A stretch of DNA of 50,048 nucleotides from Streptomyces beigongshangae (GCF_019710745.1 NZ_JAHKJW010000027.1:65112-115159); one strand, 5' to 3'. Shown: positions 40,756 to 49,297, counted from the stretch's first letter. The notes: generated by a model from the letters alone, not told the origin. Numbers and translations are program-made.

Positions 40756-41400
40756 TCAGTGAACCGGGCTCCAGTGCTCGGCGGCATCCGTCAGCCAGGA
40801 CCCCTCAGGACGGTCCCAGATCAGGCAGCCCCACACGATGCCGGGCACATCGGAGCCCATCAGATTCGCGGGCCCTACGGTAAGTGTGCGGTAAACATTC
40901 TCCAGGTAGGCGGCCATCGACGGGTAATCGGGCGTGCCGACCGGGTTGTCCTCGAACGACCACTTCCCGACACCACGGGCGCCGATGTAGGAGCCTTGCA
41001 AGGGAGCGTCTTCGTCGTCCCCTGTGAGCCAGGGAACTACCTCGGCGCCGCCCCAGAGGTCCTCCGTACCAGGCCCGGGAAGGCGCGGCGCCAGCGCCTT
41101 GGCCGGCGCCAGAAGCAACCCGTCAGGGAAGAACTGCCCAGAGAAGATCTCGCCCTGCTCGTCAGCTCCGATGTCCTGGTGCTCCACACCACCGCACAGT
41201 CGCCACAACTGCCCAAGTTCAGCAGGAAGTCCAAAGCCGAGGCGTTCGCGGAGAAGAGTATCGGCGTGCTCGATCTCAGCCTCGGACGCAGGCGGCAGGA
41301 GCGAGGCGCGCGAGAGGGGTGCATATTCGGCGAGCCATGCGGTGATGTTCCGCCAAGCCGCCTCAAGGTGGGTGGAGTCGATGTTCTGTTCGGCAGGCAT
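40756..41400 (-). CDS. SUKH (SMI1/KNR4) family protein, possible immunity protein
   Basis: The 214-residue protein shows the SUKH layout: PPASEAEIEHADTLLRERLGFGLPAELGQLWRLCGG is the N-terminal conserved helix-loop, and later SFEDNPVGTPDYPSMAAYLENVYRTL is typical of the C-terminal part. SUKH proteins are frequent immunity proteins for nuclease and other toxins. It is not next to a toxin here: the RHS toxin is 4 kb away beyond transposon debris, so a link is speculative. ATG at 41400. Confidence 0.8.
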   Translation of the reverse strand: MPAEQNIDSTHLEAAWRNITAWLAEYAPLSRASLLPPASEAEIEHADTLLRERLGFGLPAELGQLWRLCGGVEHQDIGADEQGEIFSGQFFPDGLLLAPAKALAPRLPGPGTEDLWGGAEVVPWLTGDDEDAPLQGSYIGARGVGKWSFEDNPVGTPDYPSMAAYLENVYRTLTVGPANLMGSDVPGIVWGCLIWDRPEGSWLTDAAEHWSPVH

Positions 41401-41506
41401 GCGGCCAACCGTAGTGTAGTACGAGTGATCACCCTGTATGAGTGGTCATGGTGACAACGCGCGGCCAAAGCGCCGGACACGGTGCTCGCCCCTGCTCAGC
41501 ACTTGC

Positions 41507-42050
41507 TCAACCTTGTTGACCAGCTGGTGGCCGGCGGCGGCGCGGTGGCGCGATGGCGCCAGTCCAGAACCTGCTCCCGGGTGAGCTTCTCGAGGACCAG
41601 CTCCTGGTCGTCGTCGATGATGGTAGCGCCGCGAGCTCGGTGTCGTCGACGGTCAGGTCCCAGCGCAGCTTCGTGGCGACCCACTGCGCGGCGTACGTGC
41701 AGCGCACCGCGGTGTCCGGGGCGGGCGGCAGCCAGGTGGCCGGGTCCTGGTTGCTCTTGCTGCGGTTGGAGCGGGCCGTGACGGCCACCAGGGATGCTTC
41801 TGCACCCTGATCGTTGGCGTAGGCCTCGCGGCGTCGCGCCGTCCAGGCGGAAGCTCCGCTGTCCCAGGCTTCCGCGAGGGGCACCATGTGGTCGATGTCC
41901 AGACCGGCCGCGGACGTCACCGAGGTCGCGTCGTAGTAGGAGAACCAGCGGCCGCCCGTCAGCCGGCAGTTCGGGCCGATTTGCGGCGCCTCGACAGCCT
42001 CCGAAATGAGTACCTTCGCGCGCGAACTACAGGCACCACGTTCACGATCG
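41507..42050 (-). pseudogene. HNH nuclease pseudogene fused to a plasmid-gene fragment
   Basis: From SSRAKVLISEAVEAPQIGPN to VDDTELAAL the sequence is nearly identical to the secreted HNH nuclease at 19742. The signal peptide is gone and the C-terminus is replaced: after GCGGCGCT the DNA continues, in another frame, as IIDDDQELVLEKLTREQVLDWRHRA, a fragment of the gene family at 29403. The HNH motif (DIDHMVPLAEAWDSG) is kept but the protein should not be secreted. Confidence 0.8.
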
Positions 42051-42173
42051 CGGGCATTGTGGACTCCGTAGAACAGGATTGTCTGCGGACGGTGAACCAC
42101 CTCCACGGATGGCGCGCTGAGGGTATGTTTCCGCGCACGCTACACACCTGATCAACTACATAAGGAGGCGGCA

Positions 42174-43115
42174 ATGAGCGGCTGGCGGGCACGCCTGACG
42201 GACTGGCGTACACGCAGCCAACGGGGCGCAGAGCATCTGTTGGACGTGGCCCCGGCCACCGAGGCCACGCGAGGCAAGCCTCTTCGGTGGAGACTCTTCA
42301 CTGCGTTGGTCGCGATGGTTCTGGTGATCGGCGGGATGGTGCTGGAGAACAAGGTAGGCATCCTCTTCGCCGAGGACAACGCTCAGGCTGAGGACAAGGC
42401 CCAGAACGCTATCGACAAGGCTCGGCACGCGGTACAAGCGAACGTCGCTCTCGCCGGGGCCTCGGGCCAGTGGGAGCTGGAACGAGGACTCGAACCGTCT
42501 GACGTGGAAGCCCTCACTGCGACGCACGGGGACGTTGACAAAGTTGAGGCCTTCTTCAAAGCCCGGGGAGGGCACGTCATCAACGGCAAGGGGTCCCCCG
42601 GCTGGGAAGTCACGATTACCAGCGATCGTGAAGAGATCGTCATGCTCACGAAGCTGCGTGCCGAGGTGATCAAGTGCTGGAATCGAGTCGCCACGGTGAA
42701 CGCTGGCCTTCAGGTGGGTGGACCGGAGGCTTGGGAGGACATCTCCTTCGGCTTCACGGGTCGCGCGGCGACCAAGGGCACGAAGGTGCTTCCATCTGAC
42801 TCGAAGAAGGCTGAGAAGGCTGCGCTGAGCGGGAAGTTGCTTACCTCGTCTGAGCTGCGATGGAACAAGGTCATCTACGTGGGCGGCGGCGAGACGCCAG
42901 GCGCGCTAAACGTCTCGGTCTTCGCCGACAAAGACTGCGAATTCGTGATCAAGGCTGACTATCGAGGGACCAAATCCGGTGAGACCGGCACCTTGACCAT
43001 CAAAGACAAAGGGAGGCCGTTCGTGGCCCGCGCCTCGCACGGGGAGGAGGCAAAAGAGGGTTGGTTCGTTGATCCGAACATCGGCCAGACCTGGCCAGAG
43101 GAGCCCTACATGTAG
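42174..43115 (+). CDS. Hypothetical single-pass membrane protein
   Basis: The 313-residue protein has a basic cytoplasmic N-terminus (40 residues), a membrane helix (LFTALVAMVLVIGGMVL) and a long extracytoplasmic part with a Lys/Ala/Glu-rich helix (NAQAEDKAQNAIDKARHAVQ) and a mixed domain of unknown family. The ribosome-binding site AAGGAGG is excellent. Its lower GC content than neighbours in the 3' half hints at a different origin. Confidence 0.75.
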   Translation: MSGWRARLTDWRTRSQRGAEHLLDVAPATEATRGKPLRWRLFTALVAMVLVIGGMVLENKVGILFAEDNAQAEDKAQNAIDKARHAVQANVALAGASGQWELERGLEPSDVEALTATHGDVDKVEAFFKARGGHVINGKGSPGWEVTITSDREEIVMLTKLRAEVIKCWNRVATVNAGLQVGGPEAWEDISFGFTGRAATKGTKVLPSDSKKAEKAALSGKLLTSSELRWNKVIYVGGGETPGALNVSVFADKDCEFVIKADYRGTKSGETGTLTIKDKGRPFVARASHGEEAKEGWFVDPNIGQTWPEEPYM

Positions 43116-43129
43116 GCCCCTCCGGCATC

Positions 43130-43750
43130 CCAGTTGTCCGCCACCTGGTGCAGGCCCTGCGTCTGGCCCGGGCCGCCTATCTGCGCGGCTATCCGGAGCA
43201 GACCGCCGACATGGCCGAGGTCGCGCACGAGTAGGCCAAGGGCCACGCCGCGCCGCGCGTGCTGGGATTCGCCAAACTCGCCGAGGCCCGGACCCACGCC
43301 CGGGCGGGTCGGCGTGGCGATACCCACGCCGCCCTGTCGGCGGCCGAAGGCTACTTGGAGGCGATCCGGCTCGGAGCCTACGATCCGGCGCAACTGGCCT
43401 ATTTCGGGTATGGGCGACTAGCCACCGACGCCGTGGAAATCCACCGGAACCTGGGCAACCCCACCGAGGCGTTCCGGTGGAGCGAAAAGGCCGCGCCCAT
43501 GCCCGCCAGCCGATTCACCCGCGCCGTCGGCATCTGCAGGGCTGTCCTGGCCTGCACCCATCTTCAGCGCCTCGACCTCGACCAAGGCCTGCCCCATGCT
43601 CAGGAGTCCCTGGCCATCCTGCAGAACCTGCGCTCCCCGCGGGCTCACGGCTACGTCAGTGAGACCGTCCGGGCACTGGATGCCTGGCGCAGAGAAGCGA
43701 GCGTTGCCGTCTTCATGCACGACGCCCGACGCCGGTTGTTTGCTGCCTGA
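43130..43750 (+). pseudogene. TPR-regulator C-terminal fragment with internal stop
   Basis: The frame HLVQALRLARAAYLRGYPEQ and then RVLGFAKLAEARTHARAGRRG shows the helical repeats found after the XRE domain in Streptomyces regulators. A TAG at 43231-43233 interrupts it and no DNA-binding domain precedes it. It is a decayed relative in style of the intact regulator at 46502. Confidence 0.75.
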
Positions 43751-44129
43751 GTGAGCGCTCCGTACGCTCACCGCAACTGCGGCGCCCCGGCTGGGCGAAG
43801 CGCCGGCCGAGCGGTCCTCGGGCCGGTCCCGCAAGCGCTCCGCTCGCAGGCCAACCCGCGGCGCATATACCGGTGGCTGTGCTGTGAGTACTGCGGCCTT
43901 CCCCGCGGGCCCCGGGCGGCCGCTGGTGCACCGGACCGGCTCTGTTCCGGTCCGCGGACGGCCTGGAACAGACAGCCGACCACGGGACATATTGAGCCAC
44001 AACCGTACTTTCTCTGTCCCGCTCTTCCAGGGGACGGGAAGCTTTCTCCGTATGCCGGGCTCCGGTGTCACTGCGGGTCTGGCGTCTTCGTCCGGAGCGG
44101 GCGGAGTAGCGACGGCGGAAGGTGGATTC
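43751..44129. other. Non-coding region before the bacterioferritin-like gene
   Basis: No gene is recognised. CGGACCGG and CCGGTCCG at about 43934-43956 form an 8-bp hairpin with a 7-nt loop. The last 100 bases should hold the promoter of the bacterioferritin-like gene. Confidence 0.4.
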
Positions 44130-44561
44130 ATGAAGGGTGATCCGCAGGTCATGGAGGCATTACAGGAACATCTCACGCGGGAGCTGACCACGGTCGACCA
44201 GTTCTCCCAGCACGCCTTCCGTCATGAACACCAGGGCCGTGCAGCTCTGGCACAGTCCATCGAAGCCGCGGCTGTGCGATCGACAACCCACGTCAGGACC
44301 CTTTCCTTCCGGATCCTCGACCTGGAAGGCATGCCCAACGCGCAGAGAAGGCACCCGCTCCGCCAGGGAGAGACCCTAGAGGAGATGCTGCAGAATGACC
44401 TGGCGTTTGAGTTACAGGTACGGGATGGACTCAACGAAGGCATCGGGATAGCAGGTACGCGGGGAGACTGGACGTCCCAGAGGATGCTCCAGGACTTCTT
44501 CATCGCCAGGGAACCCCACGTATTCTTTCTGGAACGCCAGCTCGATCAGCTGAGGAGCTGA
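44130..44561 (+). CDS. Bacterioferritin-like protein with altered ferroxidase site
   Basis: The 143-residue product aligns without gaps to bacterioferritin in the start MKGDPQVMEALQEHLTRELT, in RILDLEGMPNAQRR and in DDL-type C-terminal helices. Glu18, His54 and Glu94 equivalents are kept. Glu51 and the haem ligand Met52 are replaced by Ser and Thr (RSTTHV against DEMKHA in E. coli), Glu127 by Arg (AREPHV against DEEGHI), and Tyr25 by Phe. A working di-iron centre or haem site is therefore unlikely. It may be a structural or regulatory subunit, or a drifting copy. GGAAGGTGG precedes the ATG at 44130. Confidence 0.85.
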   Translation: MKGDPQVMEALQEHLTRELTTVDQFSQHAFRHEHQGRAALAQSIEAAAVRSTTHVRTLSFRILDLEGMPNAQRRHPLRQGETLEEMLQNDLAFELQVRDGLNEGIGIAGTRGDWTSQRMLQDFFIAREPHVFFLERQLDQLRS

Positions 44562-44737
44562 GGAGCGGCATCCTCCGTGTCTCGCACGGTTCCGCGCTTC
44601 GCGGCATAGAGTGCGGAACGATCAACCAGCTTCCAGCCCTTCTTTGTACCTGCGGACGCGGGCAGGGGCTTCGGCAGCAGGGCCCAGCACAGGTAGAGGC
44701 TGCTGCGGATGGGTTCCAGGGACTGCAGGCGCAGACT
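44546..44737 (-). other. Protein-like reading frame without a start codon
   Basis: Directly after the toxin stop codon an open frame encodes LEPIRSSLYLCWALLPKPLP and GTKKGWKLVDRSALYAAKRG to a TGA at 44546. It has no start codon and overlaps the end of the bacterioferritin-like gene in antisense. It looks like the tail of a lost gene; no family is recognised. Confidence 0.3.
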
Positions 44738-45112
44738 TCAGCCGCGCTCGGTCCATTCCTTGAGCGTGTCGGCCAGGGCGCGCACGTCCATCTGTGCGGA
44801 AGTCACCTGTTCAGCCAGGGCTGCGGCCTCCTTGGCATTGACGCGTACGGGCAGGCCGCTGGCGCGTAGGTAGCCGACCGCGACGGTCACACCGAAGAGT
44901 GCGTTGCTGTGTTCGAGTGCCGGAAGGCGGCACAGGGCCTCGAACAGGGCGGCGGCCCGGTGGTGGGGACGGGCATAGGCGGGGGCGTCCAGGACGCGGA
45001 AGCAGTGGCGGGCCCGGGCGGCTTCCAGTGCCCCCCAGTCCGTGACGTCAGGATCTGCAAGCTGGGTCCGCGCGACTTCAAGCAGCCACGGAAGATCTAC
45101 GTTCAGTTCCAC
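44738..45112 (-). CDS. Doc-like toxin of a type II toxin-antitoxin pair
   Basis: The 124-residue protein belongs to the short Streptomyces group related to Fic/Doc toxins: VDLPWLLEVA at the start, HHRAAALFEALCRLPALEHSNALFG and VAVGYLRASGLPV as the core, where Doc has its H...N motif in strongly degenerate form. Doc proteins phosphorylate EF-Tu; activity here is not certain because the canonical Fic motif is incomplete. The GTG lies 8 nt after the antitoxin stop codon. A relative is at 49549. Confidence 0.7.
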   Translation of the reverse strand: MELNVDLPWLLEVARTQLADPDVTDWGALEAARARHCFRVLDAPAYARPHHRAAALFEALCRLPALEHSNALFGVTVAVGYLRASGLPVRVNAKEAAALAEQVTSAQMDVRALADTLKEWTERG

Positions 45113-45120
45113 AAGCAGAC

Positions 45121-45357
45121 TCAGGCGGCCGACACGCTGGTGCCGGTTTCAGCGGGGCCGAATCGAAGGGCGAATTCTTCGCGCATCCCGGGTGTGCTGA
45201 GGAAGTCGGCGCAGCCCTGGACGAACCGGGCCCGGTTGAGGCCCTCGGTCAGCACCCGTCCGGCATACACCGTCGGGTCCTCGTGCCGCTCCTGCGCCTC
45301 GCGCACGAGCTGCTCGTACTGCTCTTCGCCGATGTTCAGCCGGAGCTCCTTGTCCAT
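45121..45357 (-). CDS. Antitoxin of the first toxin-antitoxin pair
   Basis: The 78-residue protein has a short ribbon-helix-helix-like N-terminus (KELRLNIGEEQYEQLVREAQ) and a C-terminal toxin-binding tail (RFVQGCADFLSTPGMREEFALRFGP). The tail is shared with the antitoxin remnant at 49115-49267 and more weakly with the antitoxin at 49298. It is placed directly before the toxin gene. Confidence 0.75.
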   Translation of the reverse strand: MDKELRLNIGEEQYEQLVREAQERHEDPTVYAGRVLTEGLNRARFVQGCADFLSTPGMREEFALRFGPAETGTSVSAA

Positions 45358-45703
45358 GCTCTTACCGTAGCCGTCTTTGCTGGCGTACCGGAAGGAATCC
45401 TCTGATCAGCGGTTGCCAGCCGGAGCGGTGCAGCGGCAGGGGATGCAGAGCTGCGGGCAGCTCGCTCATCCTTGCGGGCTTCGAGGGTCTGTCCCGGGGC
45501 GCAGGCGGCGGGTCGGCTCCGGATTCGACGAGAGCGGCCAGAGGGAATCCGGTGATGTCATGCCGTGCCGGTGTGGGGCCGCCCCGCCCCTGTACACCGG
45601 GGGAGGCGGGGCGGCCGTGCTCTGGCCGGGGCCGAGCACCACAGGATGCCGCCGGCAAACACGCTCGCCGGGGCATCTGGTCATGGTCCTGCTGGGTGGG
45701 GGT
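45358..45703. other. Region without a recognised gene
   Basis: Open frames on both strands are typical high-GC shadows. The 100 bases before 45357 should carry the promoter of the toxin-antitoxin pair; no operator could be defined. Confidence 0.4.
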
Positions 45704-46018
45704 TTACAGGCGTCGGGCGAAGGCGTCGGGCAGGAACAGGCTGCGCGCCCGATGTTCGGCCCACATGCCGCCTGGGTCCTGTACACGGCTGCGGTAGCCG
45801 AGGCAGATCAGGCAGTCCTCGTCGTGGGCTGCGGGCAGCGACTGCGGATGATCGGTTGCGATGTGGCGGGCCAGAGCGATCTGGACGTACAGGCCCTGCT
45901 CACACGTCGGGGAGGCGTCCGTCAGCAGGAGCGACTCGTTCAGCAGGTCGAGCAGGGTCGAACAGGTGACACAGGACCACATGAAAGGCGGCGGCACGGG
46001 CCACAGGGCCGCGCTCAT
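45704..46018 (-). CDS. Hypothetical cysteine/histidine-rich small protein
   Basis: The 104-residue protein has CVTC near the start and HIATDH...DEDCLICLGY later, a spacing that could bind zinc. No family name is known to me. The ATG at 46018 overlaps the stop of the DUF6415-like gene (ATGA), so the two are co-translated. Confidence 0.6.
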   Translation of the reverse strand: MSAALWPVPPPFMWSCVTCSTLLDLLNESLLLTDASPTCEQGLYVQIALARHIATDHPQSLPAAHDEDCLICLGYRSRVQDPGGMWAEHRARSLFLPDAFARRL

Positions 46019-46431
46019 GCCAGGTTCTCGTGGTGGTCGAGCAGGGCGTTGAGGACGCGGGCCAGCTGCCGGGCGTGGGCGGCTCCGGCCGCCGATGTGG
46101 GCTCAGGCTCGGTGTCCAGCGTCATGCGGGCCTCGCCGAGGCAGGCCAGGACGCAGCACCGTGAGGGGCTCTGCCGGGGAAGTCTGCTGGCGGTCTGCTG
46201 GATCTCGGGCGCGAGCAGCTGGAGGTGTCCTCGCAGCTGCAGCGTGAGCATCTCCAGCTCGCCGGCGGCCGGCGGGACGCCGTGCGCGCCGGCGCCGGGG
46301 TCGAGCAGACGGTTCACCGCGACGCGCATCGCCTCCACGTCCAGGGGCAGGTGGTCCTGCCCGACCGCGCGAGGGACACTTGCCGCATTCTGTGCACGTT
46401 CTGTAGCCACACGGTGATGATGGGTGTGCAC
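46015..46431 (-). CDS. DUF6415-like protein
   Basis: The 138-residue protein has the helical layout of DUF6415 proteins of Streptomyces: LTLQLRGHLQLLAPEIQQ, CVLACLGEARMTL and HARQLARVLNALLDHHENL. Its function is unknown. The GTG at 46431 or the one at 46410 may be the start. It is divergent from the XRE/TPR regulator gene, and regulators of that type often control such neighbours. Confidence 0.7.
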   Translation of the reverse strand: MHTHHHRVATERAQNAASVPRAVGQDHLPLDVEAMRVAVNRLLDPGAGAHGVPPAAGELEMLTLQLRGHLQLLAPEIQQTASRLPRQSPSRCCVLACLGEARMTLDTEPEPTSAAGAAHARQLARVLNALLDHHENLA

Positions 46432-46501
46432 GGTGGGAGGCAACCAGGCCAGGCCGTGGCCACGTACGGCCACACAGCGGCCACGGCCGGGGACGGACGC
46501 G
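46432..46501. promoter_or_regulatory. Divergent promoter region
   Basis: Only 70 bp separate the divergent starts of the DUF6415-like gene and the XRE/TPR regulator gene, so the regulator may control both. No clear operator was found by eye. Confidence 0.45.
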
Positions 46502-47767
46502 ATGACAGCACAGACTGGGCATATGGGCCGTAACGACGCGCTGCGCGCTGCACGGCTGCGTGCCGGCTGGCGGACCCTGGAACAGGCGGCCGCCCGCCTC
46601 ACCCAGCACGGGCAGCAGCTCCTCGACGACCGGCAGTTCAGCGTCTCCGCGCGCACCTGGCGCCGCTGGGAGGGAGCGCATCCGGGCTGGCCCGCCGAGG
46701 AGACCGCGATCGTCCTGCACGACGCGCTCGGCCGCTGGCCCGAGGACCTGGGATTCACCACCCCGCCCGGGTGGATCCGCCCCGAGCACCACGAAGAGGC
46801 TGATGTGAAACGCCGTGCGTTCGTGTCCGTCACCGCCGCGGCGCTCGTCGCCGGGCCGTTCGCTCCGCAGCACGTCGACCCGGCCCTGATCGACTACTTC
46901 CGGCAGCAGCTGGAGGGGCACTACCGGGCGGACATGCTCCTGGGCCCGCACGACCTGATCGGCACGGTGTCCGCGCAGTACCAGCTCATCGACAAACTGA
47001 TCCGCTCGGCCAAGGGCGAGACCCGCCGCGGTCTCCTGCGCATCGGCGCCGCGTACGCCGCGCTGGTCGGCTGGCTGTACCAGGACGCCGGCGACATGGG
47101 CGGCGCCAGCTTCTGGCGCGGGGTCACCCAGGAGATCGCGATGCGCTCCCGCGATGCGCACCTGATCGGCTACTCCCTCGTCAACCAGGCGCAGGTGCGC
47201 ACCGACCTCGGGGACGGGCCCGCGGTCATCGACCTGTGCGAGGCGGCGCTCGCCGGCCCGGACCGGCTGGTGCCCAAAGTGCGGGTGATGGCCCTGCAGC
47301 AGCAGGCGCACGGAGCGTCCCTCGTCCGGGACCGGGGCGCGGTGGACCGGCTCATCGATCAGGCGGACGCACTGCTCGGGCGAGTCGATGACGCTCTGCC
47401 CTGGGGAAACGCGTGCCGGCGCACCCCCGGATACCTGGAGGTACAGCGGGCCACCTGCTACGGCCGCCTCGGTCTGGGCGCCCAGGCACTCGCGCTGTGG
47501 GATCAGGTGCTTCAGATCGTTCCCGAGACGGCCCGCCGCGACCGCGGCGTGTACCTGGCCCGGCACGCCACCGCGGCTGCGGGAGCAGGCGAACCGGACC
47601 AGGCCCTGGAGATCGCCCGCACGGCCGCGGACATCGCTGCCCAGACCCGATCGGCGCGTATGCGCCGGGAACTGGTGGCCCTTCAGCAAGCGATGCGGCC
47701 GTGGCAGGATGCCCCGGTCGGCCAGGATCTCGCGGAGGTTCTGGCGCCCGTGACCGAGGGGAGCTGA
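46502..47767 (+). CDS. XRE-family regulator with TPR domain
   Basis: The 421-residue protein has an N-terminal helix-turn-helix (ALRAARLRAGWRTLEQAAARL, then SARTWRRWEGAHPGW) and a C-terminal array of TPR-like helices from about residue 130 (RGLLRIGAAYAALVGWLYQDAG, AALAGPDRLVPKVRVMALQQ, LALWDQVLQIVPE). This is a common Streptomyces type that couples ligand or peptide sensing to transcription. I chose the ATG at 46502; GGGGACGG precedes it. A start at 46523 is possible. It is followed after 2 nt by the dehydratase-like gene. Confidence 0.85.
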   Translation: MTAQTGHMGRNDALRAARLRAGWRTLEQAAARLTQHGQQLLDDRQFSVSARTWRRWEGAHPGWPAEETAIVLHDALGRWPEDLGFTTPPGWIRPEHHEEADVKRRAFVSVTAAALVAGPFAPQHVDPALIDYFRQQLEGHYRADMLLGPHDLIGTVSAQYQLIDKLIRSAKGETRRGLLRIGAAYAALVGWLYQDAGDMGGASFWRGVTQEIAMRSRDAHLIGYSLVNQAQVRTDLGDGPAVIDLCEAALAGPDRLVPKVRVMALQQQAHGASLVRDRGAVDRLIDQADALLGRVDDALPWGNACRRTPGYLEVQRATCYGRLGLGAQALALWDQVLQIVPETARRDRGVYLARHATAAAGAGEPDQALEIARTAADIAAQTRSARMRRELVALQQAMRPWQDAPVGQDLAEVLAPVTEGS

Positions 47768-47769
47768 GC

Positions 47770-48090
47770 GTGCCCGAGGCACCCGTGCCGCTGACCGAGG
47801 ACGAAATCGTGATCGCGCTGGACGGTATGGCGGGCTGGCGCCGTGAAGGCAACGAGATCACCCGTACGTTCGGCATCCGCTATCACGGCGGGGTCGCGCT
47901 GATCGTGCACGTCGCGGACGTACAGCGGCTCATCGGCCACCACGCGGACATCGACCTGCGCTGGGACCGGGTGAGGTTCACCATCACGACGCACGACGCG
48001 GGACACCGCCTGACAGCCGCGGACTTCGACCTCGCCCAGCGCATCGACACCATCGCGGCAGCGCACCTGGCCGAACCCCTCGACGCCTGA
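47770..48090 (+). CDS. 4a-hydroxytetrahydrobiopterin (pterin carbinolamine) dehydratase-like protein
   Basis: The 106-residue protein has the family pattern: LTEDEIVIALDGMAGW at the start, His57-His58 in IGHHADIDLRW, a third histidine in TITTHDAGHRLT, then AADFDLAQRIDTIA. These proteins dehydrate the 4a-hydroxy pterin formed by aromatic amino acid hydroxylases, and some act as transcription co-factors. The Pro after the double His is replaced by Ala. It is probably co-transcribed with the regulator before it (2-nt gap). Confidence 0.85.
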   Translation: MPEAPVPLTEDEIVIALDGMAGWRREGNEITRTFGIRYHGGVALIVHVADVQRLIGHHADIDLRWDRVRFTITTHDAGHRLTAADFDLAQRIDTIAAAHLAEPLDA

Positions 48091-48307
48091 CCGGGACACC
48101 GAACCGGCCCGCCTGCGGATCGCGGCTGCGGGTGCAGCCGGTAGGACGCTCCTGCTGGATCGTCACCGCCTGCGGTCCACGGGACATCTGGCAGGAACTG
48201 CAGGACCTGGCCGGCCAGTGGCATGCGGCCGGCCCCGCACTGGTGCGCTTCGGTGGAGCTCTGCGGCGGGCCGGCTGCCTCGCGGCCGCCTCGGGGATCG
48301 CTCCCGG
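48091..48307. other. Region between convergent genes
   Basis: The plus strand encodes DIWQELQDLAGQWHAAGPAL without a sure start; it may be a gene fragment. Nothing else is recognised. Confidence 0.35.
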
Positions 48308-49114
48308 CTACAGGAGCGCGTCGTCGGTAGCGTCGCACGGGCCGGTGACGCCGGTTTCGCAAAAGAGCGCGTCGTCGTGGAGCACCCCGCGCGGCCACAG
48401 CCCTTCGGTCGGTCGTTCGTCGATCACGACGTGTCCGGCGTCCTGCAGGAAGTGCGCGAACCAGGCGAAAGGCCGCTCTCCAGGATCGGGGTCGTGCTGT
48501 TCGGCGGCCGTCAGCGGGCTGAAGAGGCCGACGGCGGCCGCGGCGGGGACCGGCTGGTCTTCCGGTCCGGTGAGGGTCTTCGTTGCGCCGATCCGCTGGT
48601 GCAGGCGCAGGCATCCGGTGCACAGGCAGTGCGGGTGGTCGTAGCGGCCGCGGTGGCCCTGCACCGTCCAGGACGGCCAGTGCCCGGTGGCCGGGTCCCA
48701 CCCGTCTTTCCTCTGTTGGCGCGCGGTGCGTGCGCAGGTGCGGCAGTTCTTCGGCCTGCGGCCGAATGCGGTGATCATCCGCTCGTAGGCGGCGCGGGTG
48801 TCGGGCATCCAGAAGTAGGCGAAGTCCAGGCCGTAGCCCGAGCCCCAGTCCGGCTTGCCCTGGTGGGTCAGCGGCAGCAGGTCCGGTACGGCGGAGGCCT
48901 CCCGCGCCGCCTTCAGCAGTTGCGCGGCGCCCGTGCCGGCCTGCGTAGGCCATGCGCCGCCGGGCGGCGCGGCCGCGACGCGGGCGGCCGCGGCCTGGGC
49001 GCCGGCCCGGGTGCAGTAGGCGAAGCGTGCGGCGACCTGCCCGTCGGGCGTGGAGATCGTCCAGCGCTGCGCGTCGCCGGTGTCGTTGGCCGGGGCGGGA
49101 CGCTGCCACAGCAC
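48308..49114 (-). CDS. Hypothetical protein with a zinc-ribbon-like cysteine cluster
   Basis: The 268-residue protein has NCRTCARTARQQ and, 38 residues later, HPHCLCTGCLRLHQ, a cysteine-histidine cluster likely to bind zinc and perhaps nucleic acid. No enzyme motif is seen. The GTG at 49114 is the first possible start, but the same frame is open further upstream and encodes the tail of an antitoxin (see 49115-49267), so the gene may be fused to it. Unknown function. Confidence 0.6.
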   Translation of the reverse strand: MLWQRPAPANDTGDAQRWTISTPDGQVAARFAYCTRAGAQAAAARVAAAPPGGAWPTQAGTGAAQLLKAAREASAVPDLLPLTHQGKPDWGSGYGLDFAYFWMPDTRAAYERMITAFGRRPKNCRTCARTARQQRKDGWDPATGHWPSWTVQGHRGRYDHPHCLCTGCLRLHQRIGATKTLTGPEDQPVPAAAAVGLFSPLTAAEQHDPDPGERPFAWFAHFLQDAGHVVIDERPTEGLWPRGVLHDDALFCETGVTGPCDATDDALL

Positions 49115-49267
49115 CTGATCCTCGGCAGAGCCGAATCGAAGAGCGTATTCCTCGCGCAGCCCGGGCGTGCTGAGGAAGTCGGTGCAGTCCTCGATGAACC
49201 GGGCTTGGTTCAGGCTCTCGGCCGGGATTTGTCCGGCGTGGTGGTGCGTGCCGCACAGAGGTATTCA
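49115..49267 (-). pseudogene. Antitoxin remnant fused in frame to the following gene
   Basis: The minus strand encodes ESLNQARFIEDCTDFLSTPG and LREEYALRFGSAED, clearly related to the tail of the antitoxin at 45121 (LNRARFVQGCADFLSTPG). The N-terminal DNA-binding part is missing and there is no start codon. The frame continues without stop into the zinc-ribbon-like gene. Confidence 0.75.
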
Positions 49268-49278
49268 TGAAGGTATTC
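49259..49278. promoter_or_regulatory. Direct repeat upstream of the second antitoxin
   Basis: AGGTATTC occurs at 49259-49266 and again at 49271-49278, 12 bp apart and 20 bp before the antitoxin start. The spacing of about one helical turn suits a site for antitoxin autoregulation. Confidence 0.45.
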
Positions 49279-49297
49279 TCGGGTGCATACTCAAGGC

